A DNA stretch of 64,000 nt. It comes from Aquificota bacterium. Lineage in GTDB: Bacteria; Aquificota; Aquificia; Aquificales; Aquificaceae. A model generated the notes under the pieces. The model was not told the DNA's origin, searched no databases, and saw only the letters and a list, made by a program, of their open reading frames with translations. A program made the translations under genes and the position numbers. Each line of letters opens with the position of its first letter. Position 1 is the first letter of the stretch. Where the stretch lies: the NCBI GenBank assembly GCA_013153495.1, contig JAADEH010000012.1, positions 62,001 to 126,000 of the forward strand. Direction: 5' to 3'. Below, piece after piece: positions 8,240-16,642 of the stretch.

Positions 8240-8743
8240 CTATAAAAGTTCCTTAACGTCCCTTTCAATTTCCTTATACTTTCCGAGACGAACCTTAACT
8301 ATTTTCCCCTCTCTGTCTATCAAGAAGGAAGTAGGGAGACCCTGAACGCTGTATAGGTTAACCACATTCTTATCGTCGTATAGTATAGGAAAGCTGAGCT
8401 TAAACTCCCTTACAAACTTCCTCACGGGGTCAATAGATGCATCTGTGCTTATGGCAAGTATTTCAAAACCCTTGTCCTTATACTTTCTGTAAACGCTCTC
8501 AAAGAGAGGCATCTCCTCCCTGCAGGGGGGACACCAGGTAGCCCAGAAGTTTATCAGAACGACCTTCCCCCTGTAATCGGACAGGGAGACCTCCTTTCCG
8601 TCTAAGGTCTTCAGCTTAAAGTCGGGAGCGGGTTTGCCCTTTCCCAAGCCAGGAGGAGCCTGTTGTGAGTTGGTAAAGAGAGCCATGTAGAGCAGAAGTG
8701 CCACGAGGAGTATTCCCAATCCGTAAGCTAAGTTCTTACTCAT
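8240..8743 (-). CDS. Membrane-anchored TlpA/ResA-type thiol-disulfide oxidoreductase
   Basis: A 167-residue protein with one N-terminal helix (about 5-24) and a periplasmic thioredoxin fold. The active site is WCPPC (Cys71 and Cys74) in NFWATWCPPCREEMP, and a cis-Pro lies in QGLPTSFLID. ResA/TlpA proteins reduce apocytochrome Cys pairs or help insert CuA. The position beside coxC-coxB suggests service to the oxidase or cytochromes (inference). The start overlaps the citryl-CoA lyase stop by 4 nt, so the two genes are co-translated. Confidence 0.88.
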   Translation of the reverse strand: MSKNLAYGLGILLVALLLYMALFTNSQQAPPGLGKGKPAPDFKLKTLDGKEVSLSDYRGKVVLINFWATWCPPCREEMPLFESVYRKYKDKGFEILAISTDASIDPVRKFVREFKLSFPILYDDKNVVNLYSVQGLPTSFLIDREGKIVKVRLGKYKEIERDVKELL

Positions 8744-9522
8744 ACCTTCTTAAACTCCTCCGGCAGTTCTCTGGGGGGAACGCCCGTGTATTCGGTTTCC
8801 TCCTTCTCGTTAAGTCTTTTGGAGAAGGGTCTTTCGGTTGTAAGTTCTTCGTAAACGTGGGCAACCAATCCGGGAACCCTTCCTATTATGAAGAAGCCTT
8901 TTCCGAGCCTCCAGTCAAATCCCATCTCGGAAGCCACCGCCGCTATGGCACCATCTACGTTCAAGACTATCCTCTTGCCTTTCTGTTTATAAATCTCCTC
9001 CTCAACCTGCTGAGCAAACTCGCAGTGAGGTCCGTAAAAGCCGTATTCTTTGGCAAGCTCCATCAATCTTTTGGTTCTGGGGTCAAACTCTTTGTAATAC
9101 CTGTGTCCGAAACCCGGTATGGGTTTCTTCTGGGAGAGATACTCGGAGACTATTTCGGATACGCTTTTGTCGCTCTTTACACCTTCCTGGATAAACTTCA
9201 TTGCGTCCTCGAGGGCACCGCCGTGAGCGGAACCGAATGCCATTACTCCCGCCGCAACACCTACGTTCAGAGAGTTTCCACCGCTTGCAACAGCCCTCGC
9301 CGCTATTACGGAGGGGGGAGCTATACCGTGGTCAATAACCGAAACGAACATAGCTTCCATCATCTTGGATTCCGCTTCGTTGGGAAGCTCTCCCTTCAGG
9401 ATAAGGTAAATCGCCTGGGCAAAGCTCAGATTGCCTACGAGGTCCAACAGCCTGTATCCCCTTATGTAGGTTTCGTGTTCCACGTGCTGGGTTATTGCAG
9501 TTCTCCACTTTTTCTCCGCCAT
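8740..9522 (-). CDS. ccl: Citryl-CoA lyase (citrate synthase family)
   Basis: Cleaves citryl-CoA to acetyl-CoA and oxaloacetate, the second step of citrate cleavage in the reductive TCA cycle of Hydrogenobacter and Aquifex (known from Aoshima and colleagues). The catalytic triad of the citrate synthase fold is visible: His in GSAHGGALEDA, His in GFGHRYYKEFDPR and Asp in NVDGAIAA. At 260 residues it is much shorter than citrate synthase and matches the stand-alone lyase. The start at 9522 (MAEKKWRT) has AGGGGTG upstream and is preferred to 9561. A short citrate synthase-like role cannot be excluded by sequence alone. Confidence 0.85.
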   Translation of the reverse strand: MAEKKWRTAITQHVEHETYIRGYRLLDLVGNLSFAQAIYLILKGELPNEAESKMMEAMFVSVIDHGIAPPSVIAARAVASGGNSLNVGVAAGVMAFGSAHGGALEDAMKFIQEGVKSDKSVSEIVSEYLSQKKPIPGFGHRYYKEFDPRTKRLMELAKEYGFYGPHCEFAQQVEEEIYKQKGKRIVLNVDGAIAAVASEMGFDWRLGKGFFIIGRVPGLVAHVYEELTTERPFSKRLNEKEETEYTGVPPRELPEEFKKV

Positions 9523-9563
9523 GGACGCACCCCTAAAACGAAGTTTTAAAAATATTACCACAC

Positions 9564-9592
9564 TTGCTCGGAGAACTACCTTAGGGTAAATT
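9564..9592 (+). promoter_or_regulatory. Promoter of the thioredoxin-TolC-like operon
   Basis: TTGCTC (9564-9569), a 17-nt spacer and TAAATT (9587-9592), then 10 nt to the ATG at 9603. No ribosome site fits in that gap, so the transcript is probably leaderless or nearly so. The same TTGCTY-17-TAAAWT layout occurs before hisF. Confidence 0.55.
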
Positions 9593-9602
9593 ATTTGGCA
9601 CT

Positions 9603-10112
9603 ATGAGATACATAACGGTCGTTCTGGTAGCCTTAGTAGGTTTTCTCTTTGCACTTCCGAATGTGGAGATACCCTTCCAGAAACTCTCTTTCTTGAACCT
9701 AAAAGAGGACCTTGAAGAAGCCAAGGAGGAGGGAAAGTTCCTCTTTATCATGTTTCATCAGGAGGGATGTCCCTTCTGTGACAAGATGTATAGGGTAACC
9801 TTCCAGGACCCGAAGGTTAAGGAGTTCTTCACGAAGCACTTTTACATGGTCCTCATAGACATAAAGGGTGCCAACCCTGTGGTGGACTTTGACGGCAAGG
9901 AGATGACGGAAAAGGAGTTCGCTCACAAACACAGAATACGGGCAACGCCCGTCTTTTTATTCGTTGACCACGAAGGTAAACAGATACTCAAGATAGTGGG
10001 CTACATACCACCTCGGGACTGGCTACTTATAGGAAGGTTCATAGTCGAGGGACACTACAAAAATAAAAGTCTATATAAGTTCCTGAGAGAAGAGCGTAAA
10101 AAGAGCGGGTGA
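9603..10112 (+). CDS. Periplasmic thioredoxin-fold protein with CPFC motif
   Basis: A 169-residue protein with a signal peptide (about 1-17) and a thioredoxin fold of the thioredoxin_7/SoxW type. The active site is CPFC (Cys56 and Cys59) in HQEGCPFCDKMY. A cis-Pro segment follows in RATPVFLFVD. Such proteins reduce periplasmic disulfides or protect thiol enzymes. It heads a plus-strand unit whose next gene (TolC-like) overlaps by 4 nt. Substrate unknown. Confidence 0.85.
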   Translation: MRYITVVLVALVGFLFALPNVEIPFQKLSFLNLKEDLEEAKEEGKFLFIMFHQEGCPFCDKMYRVTFQDPKVKEFFTKHFYMVLIDIKGANPVVDFDGKEMTEKEFAHKHRIRATPVFLFVDHEGKQILKIVGYIPPRDWLLIGRFIVEGHYKNKSLYKFLREERKKSG

Positions 10113-11374
10113 TGTTAAGGCTCGCAATCCTTTTAATCCTCCTTATGGGAATGTCCCTATCCCAGGAAGTCCTGGTTCTGAACTACGAGAAAGCCACCGA
10201 AATAGCCTTAAAGCAGAGCAGGGAGATACTCAGGCTCAAGAAGGAGATAATGTCCCTGGAAGACCTATACAGGTCGGAAAGGTGGGAGAGGTTCGCCCCA
10301 AAGGTCGAACTCCTGGCAGACAAAGACGGTCTGAACTTATTTACGAGCATCCTGCTGTTGGATTTCGGGAACAGGCTTGCAAGGATAAGGTCCGCACGGA
10401 TAAGCACGGAGATAAAGAGAGAGCTACTCAAGGAGCTGGAAAGGCAGGTAAAGATAAAGGTTTTTAAGCTCTTTATGGAACTCGCCCTTGCGGAAAAGCT
10501 GGCTGAAGTCAGGAGGGAGGAGATGGCAGTCGCCTACGTTAGGTTCGACAGGGAAAGGGAAAGGCTCGAAAGGGGCTTATCTGACAGAGTAAAAGTTGCG
10601 GAGTGGGAAGCCACCTACACAAAGTTCAGGGCACAGCTGATGGAAGCCCAAAGAAGGTATAACGAAACCCTGCTCGAGATAAAGAGGCTTCTCGGAATTC
10701 CCGTAGAAAAACCCCTTGAAATAGACTACAGAAGCCTGCTAAATTTCAAAGTCCCCGAGAACAAAACCATAAACACCCAGCAACTGATGAAAAAGCTCGA
10801 AGGGAATTATCTACTCAGAATAAAGAAGCTCGAGATAGCCTACTTCGAAAGCAAAGCCAAGGAACAGAGGAAAATTTTCTACCCAGAGCTTTACGCCTAC
10901 TTTGAGGTTAAAAACCGCTACGAGAACTTTGACAAGCTCAAAGGGGAGGCAAACTTCCTGCTCAGGCTTCCCCTCTTCGACGGTAAGGCTTCCTTTTACA
11001 GGGAGAGAAGTTTCTTAGACCTGAAGAGAGCTGTTGAGATAGAAAGAAAGGACCTCTTCGAGGTGGTAAAGAAGGAAATTTTGAAAGCACCTTACGACTG
11101 GGAGGAGCTGAGCGCAAAGTATCGGGACGCCCTCACCTTCGACAACTGGGCACAGGAGAACCTCGACCTCTCCCGCTCAAATTACGAGCTGGAACTCGCC
11201 TTCGACCTCGGATACGCCATGTCCACCAAAACGGAAGCGGAAAGGAGAGTTATGGAAGCAAAGTTCGAGATAATTCTCTTCCTGATGAGGCTGGTAAACC
11301 TCGTAGGTGAGGACCCAGCAAAGGTCCTTCGGGGAGAGATAAACTTCTTTACGGACAAGGTGGAGGAGATATGA
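10109..11374 (+). CDS. TolC-family outer-membrane channel protein
   Basis: A 421-residue outer membrane efflux (OEP) family protein with signal peptide (about 1-19, ending SLSQEV). The rest is mostly long charged helices, such as RREEMAVAYVRFDRERERLE, alternating with short strand regions (about 70-85 and 270-300), as in TolC. The overall length fits one TolC protomer. It overlaps the upstream thioredoxin gene and the downstream adaptor gene by 4 nt each. No inner-membrane pump gene (RND, MFS or ABC) lies next to it. Confidence 0.8.
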   Translation: MMLRLAILLILLMGMSLSQEVLVLNYEKATEIALKQSREILRLKKEIMSLEDLYRSERWERFAPKVELLADKDGLNLFTSILLLDFGNRLARIRSARISTEIKRELLKELERQVKIKVFKLFMELALAEKLAEVRREEMAVAYVRFDRERERLERGLSDRVKVAEWEATYTKFRAQLMEAQRRYNETLLEIKRLLGIPVEKPLEIDYRSLLNFKVPENKTINTQQLMKKLEGNYLLRIKKLEIAYFESKAKEQRKIFYPELYAYFEVKNRYENFDKLKGEANFLLRLPLFDGKASFYRERSFLDLKRAVEIERKDLFEVVKKEILKAPYDWEELSAKYRDALTFDNWAQENLDLSRSNYELELAFDLGYAMSTKTEAERRVMEAKFEIILFLMRLVNLVGEDPAKVLRGEINFFTDKVEEI

Positions 11375-11859
11375 AGGCACTTGCTCTGATACTGCTTTTA
11401 GTGAGCCTATCCTTGGCTCAGGAAGTTCAAGTCTTTGTGATAGTTAAGGGGAAGGTGGAAAAGCTCTACGTCAAAGAAGGACAAACAGTAAAAAAGGGAC
11501 AGAAACTCCTGAAGATAGACCCCTCTCTTTACCTTGCGGAGAGAAAACGCCTCGAAGGGAAAAAGAAGGAGATAGAAGCACGCCTGTGGAAGGTGGAGAG
11601 AGATTACATGAGACTCAAAGAACTCTTTGAAAGGGACCTTCTTGCGGAAACGAGGTTAGAAAACCAGAAGATACAATACGATACACTCAAAGCCCAAATT
11701 CAGCAGGTAGAAGGAGAGCTGGACAGAATAGAAACCCTAATCTCCTATACGGAAATAACCGCTCCCGTGGGAGGCAGGATAAAGAGGATATTCGTCTATG
11801 AGGGGAGTTTTGTAAACGGTAGCCTCACGCCCCAGGTGGTGATACTCATCTCCCGCTAA
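11371..11859 (+). CDS. Very short membrane-fusion adaptor (HlyD/RND adaptor-like)
   Basis: A 162-residue secreted protein: signal peptide (about 1-16), the first lipoyl half (KGKVEKLYVKEGQTVKKGQ), a helical hairpin (about 50-120) and the second lipoyl half (ITAPVGGRIKRIFVYEGSFV). The usual beta-barrel and membrane-proximal domains are missing, since adaptors are normally 300 or more residues. The frame is intact and the ends are clean, so this is a reduced adaptor and not an obvious fragment. It probably works with the TolC-like protein encoded immediately upstream. Confidence 0.8.
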   Translation: MKALALILLLVSLSLAQEVQVFVIVKGKVEKLYVKEGQTVKKGQKLLKIDPSLYLAERKRLEGKKKEIEARLWKVERDYMRLKELFERDLLAETRLENQKIQYDTLKAQIQQVEGELDRIETLISYTEITAPVGGRIKRIFVYEGSFVNGSLTPQVVILISR

Positions 11860-11876
11860 AAACTAAATTTATAAGT

Positions 11877-12398
11877 ATGAGGGGGATAAAGGTCTTCAGC
11901 GGAGAGATTAAGAAGCTCAGGGACAGGATAGCTAAGATAGAGGAAGCCCTAAAGCACATACCCAAGGACATAAGCGAGCTGGAAAATCAGCTCGAGCTTG
12001 TAAGGAAAGCCCTTAACAAAAAGGAAAGGGAAACCCTCGAAATTGCAAAACTCATAAGGGAAAAGGAACACGAGTTTACGGAAGTCAAACAGAAGGTTCT
12101 CTATCACGACAAGTATATCCGCAAGGCAAGCTCACCCAGAGAATACGAAAGGTTGATAGAAGAGAGGGACAGGCTCACCTCGAGAGCCTTTGAACTCAGC
12201 GAGGAGATAACCGAACTCCGTTCCCGCTTTGACAAAACCAAGGCACAGGAACTTGAGTTATACCAGAAAGAGCAGGAACTTGAAAAGGAACTATACAAAC
12301 TTAAGAGGGAATACGGAGCGCTTCTAAACGAACTCAGGGGCTTAACACAGCTCTTAGAGAGGAAGGTATCGGAAATAGAGGAGAAATTTAACTTGTAA
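11877..12398 (+). CDS. Long coiled-coil protein, DUF164-like without zinc ribbon
   Basis: A 173-residue protein, almost entirely heptad-like helix rich in Glu, Lys, Arg and Leu, with a break at YIRKASSPREYERLIEERDRL (about residues 79-99). That pattern recalls the coiled-coil part of the DUF164/CT398 family, but the C-terminal four-Cys zinc ribbon of that family is absent. No signal peptide, so probably cytoplasmic. It starts 17 nt after the adaptor gene and may belong to the same transcript. Function unknown. Confidence 0.7.
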   Translation: MRGIKVFSGEIKKLRDRIAKIEEALKHIPKDISELENQLELVRKALNKKERETLEIAKLIREKEHEFTEVKQKVLYHDKYIRKASSPREYERLIEERDRLTSRAFELSEEITELRSRFDKTKAQELELYQKEQELEKELYKLKREYGALLNELRGLTQLLERKVSEIEEKFNL

Positions 12399-12433
12399 AA
12401 ACCAAAACTTAATTAAAAACCGGGAGGTGAGCC

Positions 12434-12628
12434 ATGGCAAGGCTTGTTAAGTGCACCGAAAAAGGACCATACAAGCTGGAAGCGGGGGATAAAACCTTTT
12501 GGATATGCAGGTGCGGACTTTCAAAGGACCAGCCTTTCTGCGACGGCTCCCACAAGAGAACAAAAGACGAAGAGGAAGGCAAACTTTACATATACGACGA
12601 AAACTCGAGGGTAGAAATAACCCCCTGA
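12434..12628 (+). CDS. CDGSH iron-sulfur domain protein
   Basis: A 64-residue protein that is essentially one CDGSH zinc-finger-like [2Fe-2S] domain. The motif CRCGLSKDQPFCDGSH gives the three Cys and one His cluster ligands in the exact family spacing. Stand-alone bacterial versions bind a redox-active, transferable cluster. The start is supported by GGGAGGTGA upstream. The stop lies 3 nt from the end of the convergent gene at 12632. Confidence 0.92.
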   Translation: MARLVKCTEKGPYKLEAGDKTFWICRCGLSKDQPFCDGSHKRTKDEEEGKLYIYDENSRVEITP

Positions 12629-12631
12629 GAC

Positions 12632-13057
12632 TCAGCGCTCATTCAGCATCTCTGAAAGCTCCCGTATAAGGGCTTCAGCCTTTTCCCTCGGAACCGCAAG
12701 GTATGCGGTGGTCTCACTCCCCTTGTAGCTCGAAGGGAGAGACAAATACCACCTTCCATCTGTCCCCCTGCACAACCTATAACGGTCTTTTCGGTTAGAA
12801 ATTTCAAGAGCACACGGGACTTCCAAATCGGGAGCACCGAACCAGACGGGTTTGCCTTCTTTTTTCAATCCCTCCAGAGCTTTTACAATCTCTTCTGCCT
12901 TTTTCCCTTCGAAGGTTCCGAACCTGACTCTGCTCCCCTTCCAAAGCTCTGCTCTCAGGGAAAAAACCTTTTCCACATTTTCGTGCAAAAAGACCCTGAG
13001 TGCTATAAATAAGCTGACTCCGATGAAGATAACGAGGGGAAATATAACCCTGCCCAC
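12632..13057 (-). CDS. Uncharacterised membrane-anchored protein
   Basis: A 141-residue protein with one N-terminal helix (about 5-24) and a soluble domain of alternating strands and helices, containing [20 protein letters not shown] and [19 protein letters not shown] with two Cys. Start is GTG with a GGACAG-like purine stretch upstream. I do not recognise the family. The orientation suggests most of the protein lies outside the cytoplasm. It sits alone between the CDGSH gene and obg. Confidence 0.65.
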   Translation of the reverse strand: MGRVIFPLVIFIGVSLFIALRVFLHENVEKVFSLRAELWKGSRVRFGTFEGKKAEEIVKALEGLKKEGKPVWFGAPDLEVPCALEISNRKDRYRLCRGTDGRWYLSLPSSYKGSETTAYLAVPREKAEALIRELSEMLNER

Positions 13058-13098
13058 CTGTCCACTCTCCCAACCCTTCAGGTCTTATATTAATCCCT

Positions 13099-14130
13099 AT
13101 GCGGGAACTTTTCATAGATAGAGCAAAGATATACGTCAAAGGTGGAAGAGGAGGCAACGGCATAGTGGCTTTTCTGAGGGAGAAGTATAGACCAAAAGGT
13201 GGACCCGCAGGCGGGGACGGCGGAAAGGGAGGAGACGTGGTTCTAATTGCCACAGGTAGCAAACACACCCTGCTGGACTTTAAATACAAAAAGCACTTTA
13301 AGGCTCAGAACGGCGAGCACGGAAAAGGCAAAAATCAAAAAGGTAAGGACGGAGAGGACTTGATAATCTATGTCCCCGTGGGAACTGTGGTCAAGGACGC
13401 TCAAACGGGAGATGTTCTGTGCGACCTCACAAGAGAAGGTCAGAGGTGCATCGTAGCAAGAGGAGGCAAAGGAGGGAGAGGAAACGCACGATTTGCAACC
13501 CCGACAAATCAGGCACCCCGGTATGCGGAACCCGGCGAGGAGGGAGAGGAAAGATGGATAATTCTTGAGCTGAAGCTAATAGCAGATGTGGGAATTGTTG
13601 GACTCCCGAACGCAGGCAAATCCACACTACTTTCCAGACTCACAAAGGCAAGACCGAAGGTGGCGGACTATCCCTTTACAACTCTCAGCCCAAATCTCGG
13701 AGTTATGGAGCTGGACGAAGAAAGAAGGCTCGTCCTTGCGGACATACCGGGACTTATAGAGAACGCTCACAAGGGAGCGGGACTGGGACACGAATTCCTC
13801 AGACACATAGAGAGAACCAAGTTTCTCCTTCACCTCATAGATGTATCCGACACGAGAGAAAAAGACCCCGTAGAAGCCTTCGAGCTTATAAACAGGGAGC
13901 TTGAACTCTACAGCCCCGAGCTTACGAGGAAACCACAGGTGGTAGTTGCAAGTAAAATAGATGCTCTCTCGGACAGAGGATACCTTAATCAGCTCAGGAA
14001 TTACTTTGAAGAGAAGGGATACCCTTTCTATGCTGTCTCTTCCGCAACCGGAGAAGGTATAGAACAGCTCAAAGAAGCCCTGTGGGAAAAGTATAGGGAG
14101 GTAGAAAATGCCCCTGTTGGGAAAGTATAG
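13099..14130 (+). CDS. obg: GTPase Obg/CgtA
   Basis: Ribosome-associated GTPase needed for 50S maturation. The 343 residues hold the glycine-rich Obg domain (about 1-157, with [20 protein letters not shown] and [14 protein letters not shown]) and the G domain: G1 GLPNAGKST, switch [13 protein letters not shown]3 [11 protein letters not shown]4 SKID, G5 SSATGEG. G4 has Ser in place of the usual Asn. The variable C-terminal OCT domain of longer Obg proteins is absent. There is no ribosome site. TATATT (13086-13091) ends 7 nt before the ATG, suggesting a leaderless start. Confidence 0.96.
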   Translation: MRELFIDRAKIYVKGGRGGNGIVAFLREKYRPKGGPAGGDGGKGGDVVLIATGSKHTLLDFKYKKHFKAQNGEHGKGKNQKGKDGEDLIIYVPVGTVVKDAQTGDVLCDLTREGQRCIVARGGKGGRGNARFATPTNQAPRYAEPGEEGEERWIILELKLIADVGIVGLPNAGKSTLLSRLTKARPKVADYPFTTLSPNLGVMELDEERRLVLADIPGLIENAHKGAGLGHEFLRHIERTKFLLHLIDVSDTREKDPVEAFELINRELELYSPELTRKPQVVVASKIDALSDRGYLNQLRNYFEEKGYPFYAVSSATGEGIEQLKEALWEKYREVENAPVGKV

Positions 14131-15103
14131 GTTTTCCTTCGACACCTGGAGGAGGATAGAGCCGGAGGAGGACTTCCTCGAAGAGTCCCAGGACATAGAA
14201 GACCCTGACATAGAAACTAAAGATTGGAAACCCATAGGAGGAACTCCCTGCGACGGAATAAGCATTGCCTTCGTAGATGGAGTTAGAAGAACGGAACACC
14301 TCGTCTATATAGAGGACGAATACGGGGGATTTTCTCAAGGAGCTTTCGTTTCCGTGGGAGCGGGTGCGCTCTTTATGAAGCACGGGACCGTAAACTTAGC
14401 CCAGGACTCTTTTAAGAACCTCAGCGTCAGAAGGTATCTTGTGGTGGAAGGGGGTGTAGAACTCGAAGAGAACTCTATAAAGTTCCCCTTCGAAGAGACG
14501 ACCTTAGAGTTTTTGATAGAAAAAGCGGAAGGTGAAATATCTCCCTTCGTAAACCGCATTATGGCAGACTTAGAGTCGAGCGTAGCTCAGTCGGTATTCA
14601 AGAGTTGCAAACCCGAGCTGATGATAACCGACGGCACCGTCCACTACAGTGCAAAAGTCAAAAAACTACCCTTCGTAGGATACGTTAAAAAACACCGAAG
14701 GTTATACATACCCTCGGACAGAACCCACATACTCAGAGAACTCAAGGTCGGGGAAAGAACCCCCATAGTTAAACTCCACTCCCAACCCACGATGGAAGGA
14801 GAGGGAGCTAAGAGCTTTGATAAATTCACCTGGTATGTAAAAATCAGCCCTGCGGAAGGTATAAGCGGTGTGGCAAGGCTCGAGATAACCGCAGGCATCG
14901 GTCTCCAGAAAGCCAAAGAGCTTGCAAACCTGACTGCCTACATAATTCCCAAACTCGCTTCGGTGGAATTCTCCGACAAAAGGGCACCCCAGAACCTTAC
15001 CCCCGTCAAATACCTCGAAAACGCTCTAAGAAGAAGGCTCGGCAGTCAAACCCTCATAAGGAGGATAATCACAAAACACCTCACAGCCCCAGAAGCCTCT
15101 TAA
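14108..15103 (+). CDS. NurA-domain nuclease
   Basis: A 331-residue protein with NurA-family signatures: an acidic strand [11 protein letters not shown] (about 57-67), MITDGTVHY (about 177-185) and the C-terminal block [20 protein letters not shown], close to bacterial NurA proteins. NurA is a 5'-3' nuclease that works with the HerA translocase in DNA end resection. No HerA gene lies in this window. The start lies 23 nt inside obg. The 3' end overlaps the convergent uracil-DNA glycosylase gene by 23 nt. Confidence 0.75.
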   Translation: MPLLGKYRFSFDTWRRIEPEEDFLEESQDIEDPDIETKDWKPIGGTPCDGISIAFVDGVRRTEHLVYIEDEYGGFSQGAFVSVGAGALFMKHGTVNLAQDSFKNLSVRRYLVVEGGVELEENSIKFPFEETTLEFLIEKAEGEISPFVNRIMADLESSVAQSVFKSCKPELMITDGTVHYSAKVKKLPFVGYVKKHRRLYIPSDRTHILRELKVGERTPIVKLHSQPTMEGEGAKSFDKFTWYVKISPAEGISGVARLEITAGIGLQKAKELANLTAYIIPKLASVEFSDKRAPQNLTPVKYLENALRRRLGSQTLIRRIITKHLTAPEAS

Positions 15104-15758
15104 GCTCTTCGAGGTCCTGCGTAAAGTCCCCGTCAGCCCTCGGATTTCTCAAAATGTATGCAGGATGGTATGTGAGGAAAACCTTTATGCTCGGGTCGTA
15201 AGGGTAAGGGAAAGTCTGACCCCTCACCTTGGTTATGGAAAACTTCTTTCCCAGTATGCCCTCACCTGCGGTAGCCCCCAGACAACATATAACCTTCGGC
15301 TTTATTATCTCCAGCTCCTTTTTCAGGTAAGGAAAGCAAGCACTTATCTCCGCAGAAGTTGGCTTTCGGTTGCCCGGAGGTCTGCACTTGCAAACGTTAG
15401 TTATGTAAACCTCTTCCCTCTTCAGACCCAAAACTTCCTCTATCTTGCGGTTCAGATACTTACCAGCCCTGCCCACAAAAGGTCTTCCCTGAATGTCCTC
15501 TTCCTCACCCGGAGCCTCCCCCACGAAGACCACCGGAGAGTAAGGGTTGCCGTCCCCGAATACCACCTGAGTCCTGCTCTTGTGAAGGGGACACTTGGTG
15601 CAGTCCTTGAAAGACTCGAAGTGCCTTTTCAAAAGTTCCTCTTTATTTTTTTCAGGTTTTTTAAAAGACCCCTTCGGGGTGGAACTTATCTTCTCTGTAA
15701 AATAAACCTCCCTGAACCCTATAACCTCAAGAGCCTTAGCGGTTTCCCTTATGCCCAT
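15081..15758 (-). CDS. Family 4 uracil-DNA glycosylase (iron-sulfur)
   Basis: Removes uracil from DNA, important at high temperature where cytosine deaminates. Motif A is VFVGEAPGEEEDIQGRPFVGRAG and motif B is TYHPAYILRNP. The Cys residues in CTKC, NVCKC and SACFPYL supply the [4Fe-4S] ligands. At 225 residues it has an N-terminal extension of about 40 residues over the usual 190-200. Its ATG shares one base with the stop of the upstream 47-codon gene (TAATG), so it is translated in a JAMM-small-membrane-protein-UDG unit. Confidence 0.94.
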   Translation of the reverse strand: MGIRETAKALEVIGFREVYFTEKISSTPKGSFKKPEKNKEELLKRHFESFKDCTKCPLHKSRTQVVFGDGNPYSPVVFVGEAPGEEEDIQGRPFVGRAGKYLNRKIEEVLGLKREEVYITNVCKCRPPGNRKPTSAEISACFPYLKKELEIIKPKVICCLGATAGEGILGKKFSITKVRGQTFPYPYDPSIKVFLTYHPAYILRNPRADGDFTQDLEELKRLLGL

Positions 15759-15901
15759 TATACATTTCCACTGCCTGATATACGACCCTTACCCACCGTC
15801 CTTTCCGTTTCCCTCTCTACGCTGAAGATTATACTCAGTAATGCATAACCAAAAGCTAAAGCTCCAACAATTAAAGCAATGTAGCTAATTATCTCAATCA
15901 T
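15758..15901 (-). CDS. 47-residue single-span membrane peptide
   Basis: 47 codons: one helix (about 4-27, rich in Ile, Ala and Leu) followed by a charged tail (FSVERETERTVGKGR). The stop shares one base with the start of the uracil-DNA glycosylase gene (TAATG), and the start lies 8 nt inside the 81-codon gene upstream. These tight joints support real translation. Not a family I recognise. Membrane topology is probably N-out, C-in. Confidence 0.6.
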   Translation of the reverse strand: MIEIISYIALIVGALAFGYALLSIIFSVERETERTVGKGRISGSGNV

Positions 15902-16139
15902 TTATCTCCTCCATGCTTTTGAGCAGCTTCTGGATACTTTTAACCACAATTACAATTCCCAGCAAAACCAACACGAATAATATAAAACCTACCAAAATTA
16001 ACAACAACTCTTTAAATCCTTCCACTCCTCTGAGAAACAAGCTTGACAACCCACCCCCGAGAGCAATGAGCAAAACCCATAAAAGTTTAAGTAGCTCAGT
16101 GTAGAACTTTATTCTCTCTTTAACAGCTTCTTTATCCAT
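15894..16139 (-). CDS. Small two-span membrane protein
   Basis: An 81-residue protein with an amphipathic charged N-terminus (DKEAVKERIKFYTELLK), two helices (about 17-37 and 43-66) and a charged end (KSMEEIND). It starts 10 nt after the JAMM peptidase gene and overlaps the 47-codon gene by 8 nt. No named family recognised. The pairing of a two-span and a one-span peptide between a JAMM peptidase and a DNA glycosylase is unusual. Confidence 0.65.
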   Translation of the reverse strand: MDKEAVKERIKFYTELLKLLWVLLIALGGGLSSLFLRGVEGFKELLLILVGFILFVLVLLGIVIVVKSIQKLLKSMEEIND

Positions 16140-16149
16140 CGTCTATAGC

Positions 16150-16569
16150 CTATACCCCGAAAACCTCCACAGGTTCTTCCCTGAACTTCCCCTCCACCAG
16201 CTCCCAGCTTCTGAAGGATACAGCTTTGCCCTTCTGAACGGAGACTATTATGTAGGAAAACCCTTCAAAAGCTCTCTCCTCGTCAAACTGGGAAGGTCTG
16301 TCCGGATGGTCAGGATGGGAGTGGTAAACCCCCACTATCTCAAGCCCGAACTCCCGAGCCTTGTCCTCCGCCTTCATGTAGTCTTTGGGGTCTATCTCGT
16401 AGCGGTCATTTTTACGGTCCGGGTTTGCGTTCGGGGTTTCGTAGGCTCCGAAGGCTATCCTCACATCCCCCTGAACCTTGCCCAGCAAAAGCCCGCAGGT
16501 CTCGTAGGGATAGTCTCTTTCCGCCTGAGCGAGGATTTTATCTAAAGCTCTCTTCCTTATCTTAAGCAT
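16150..16569 (-). CDS. JAMM/Mov34-MPN metallopeptidase (M67)
   Basis: A 139-residue single-domain zinc peptidase. The JAMM motif is complete: Glu in YETCGLLLG, then HSHPDHPDRPSQFD, which is His-x-His-x10-Asp. Bacterial relatives clip C-terminal tails from ubiquitin-like sulfur carriers or modified proteins. No sulfur-carrier gene is adjacent, so the substrate is unknown. AAGGA lies upstream of the ATG. It is the first gene of the unit leading to family 4 UDG. Confidence 0.9.
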   Translation of the reverse strand: MLKIRKRALDKILAQAERDYPYETCGLLLGKVQGDVRIAFGAYETPNANPDRKNDRYEIDPKDYMKAEDKAREFGLEIVGVYHSHPDHPDRPSQFDEERAFEGFSYIIVSVQKGKAVSFRSWELVEGKFREEPVEVFGV

Positions 16570-16581
16570 GTCCTTAATTTT

Positions 16582-16633
16582 AAAAGAAAAAAGGAGAGAG
16601 GAGAAAGGGGGAGAGGAAAGGGAGGGGAGGGGG
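16582..16633. repeat. 52-nt uninterrupted purine tract, G-rich at one end
   Basis: The plus strand reads only A and G for 52 nt, going from A-rich to G-rich and ending with runs of 5, 3, 4 and 5 G. It lies between the lipoprotein stop and the JAMM start. On the minus strand transcript it is a C/U tract. It could form a triplex or a G-quadruplex on the plus DNA strand, or act in termination. That is inference from composition. Confidence 0.7.
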
Positions 16634-16642
16634 TCTAAGTGT

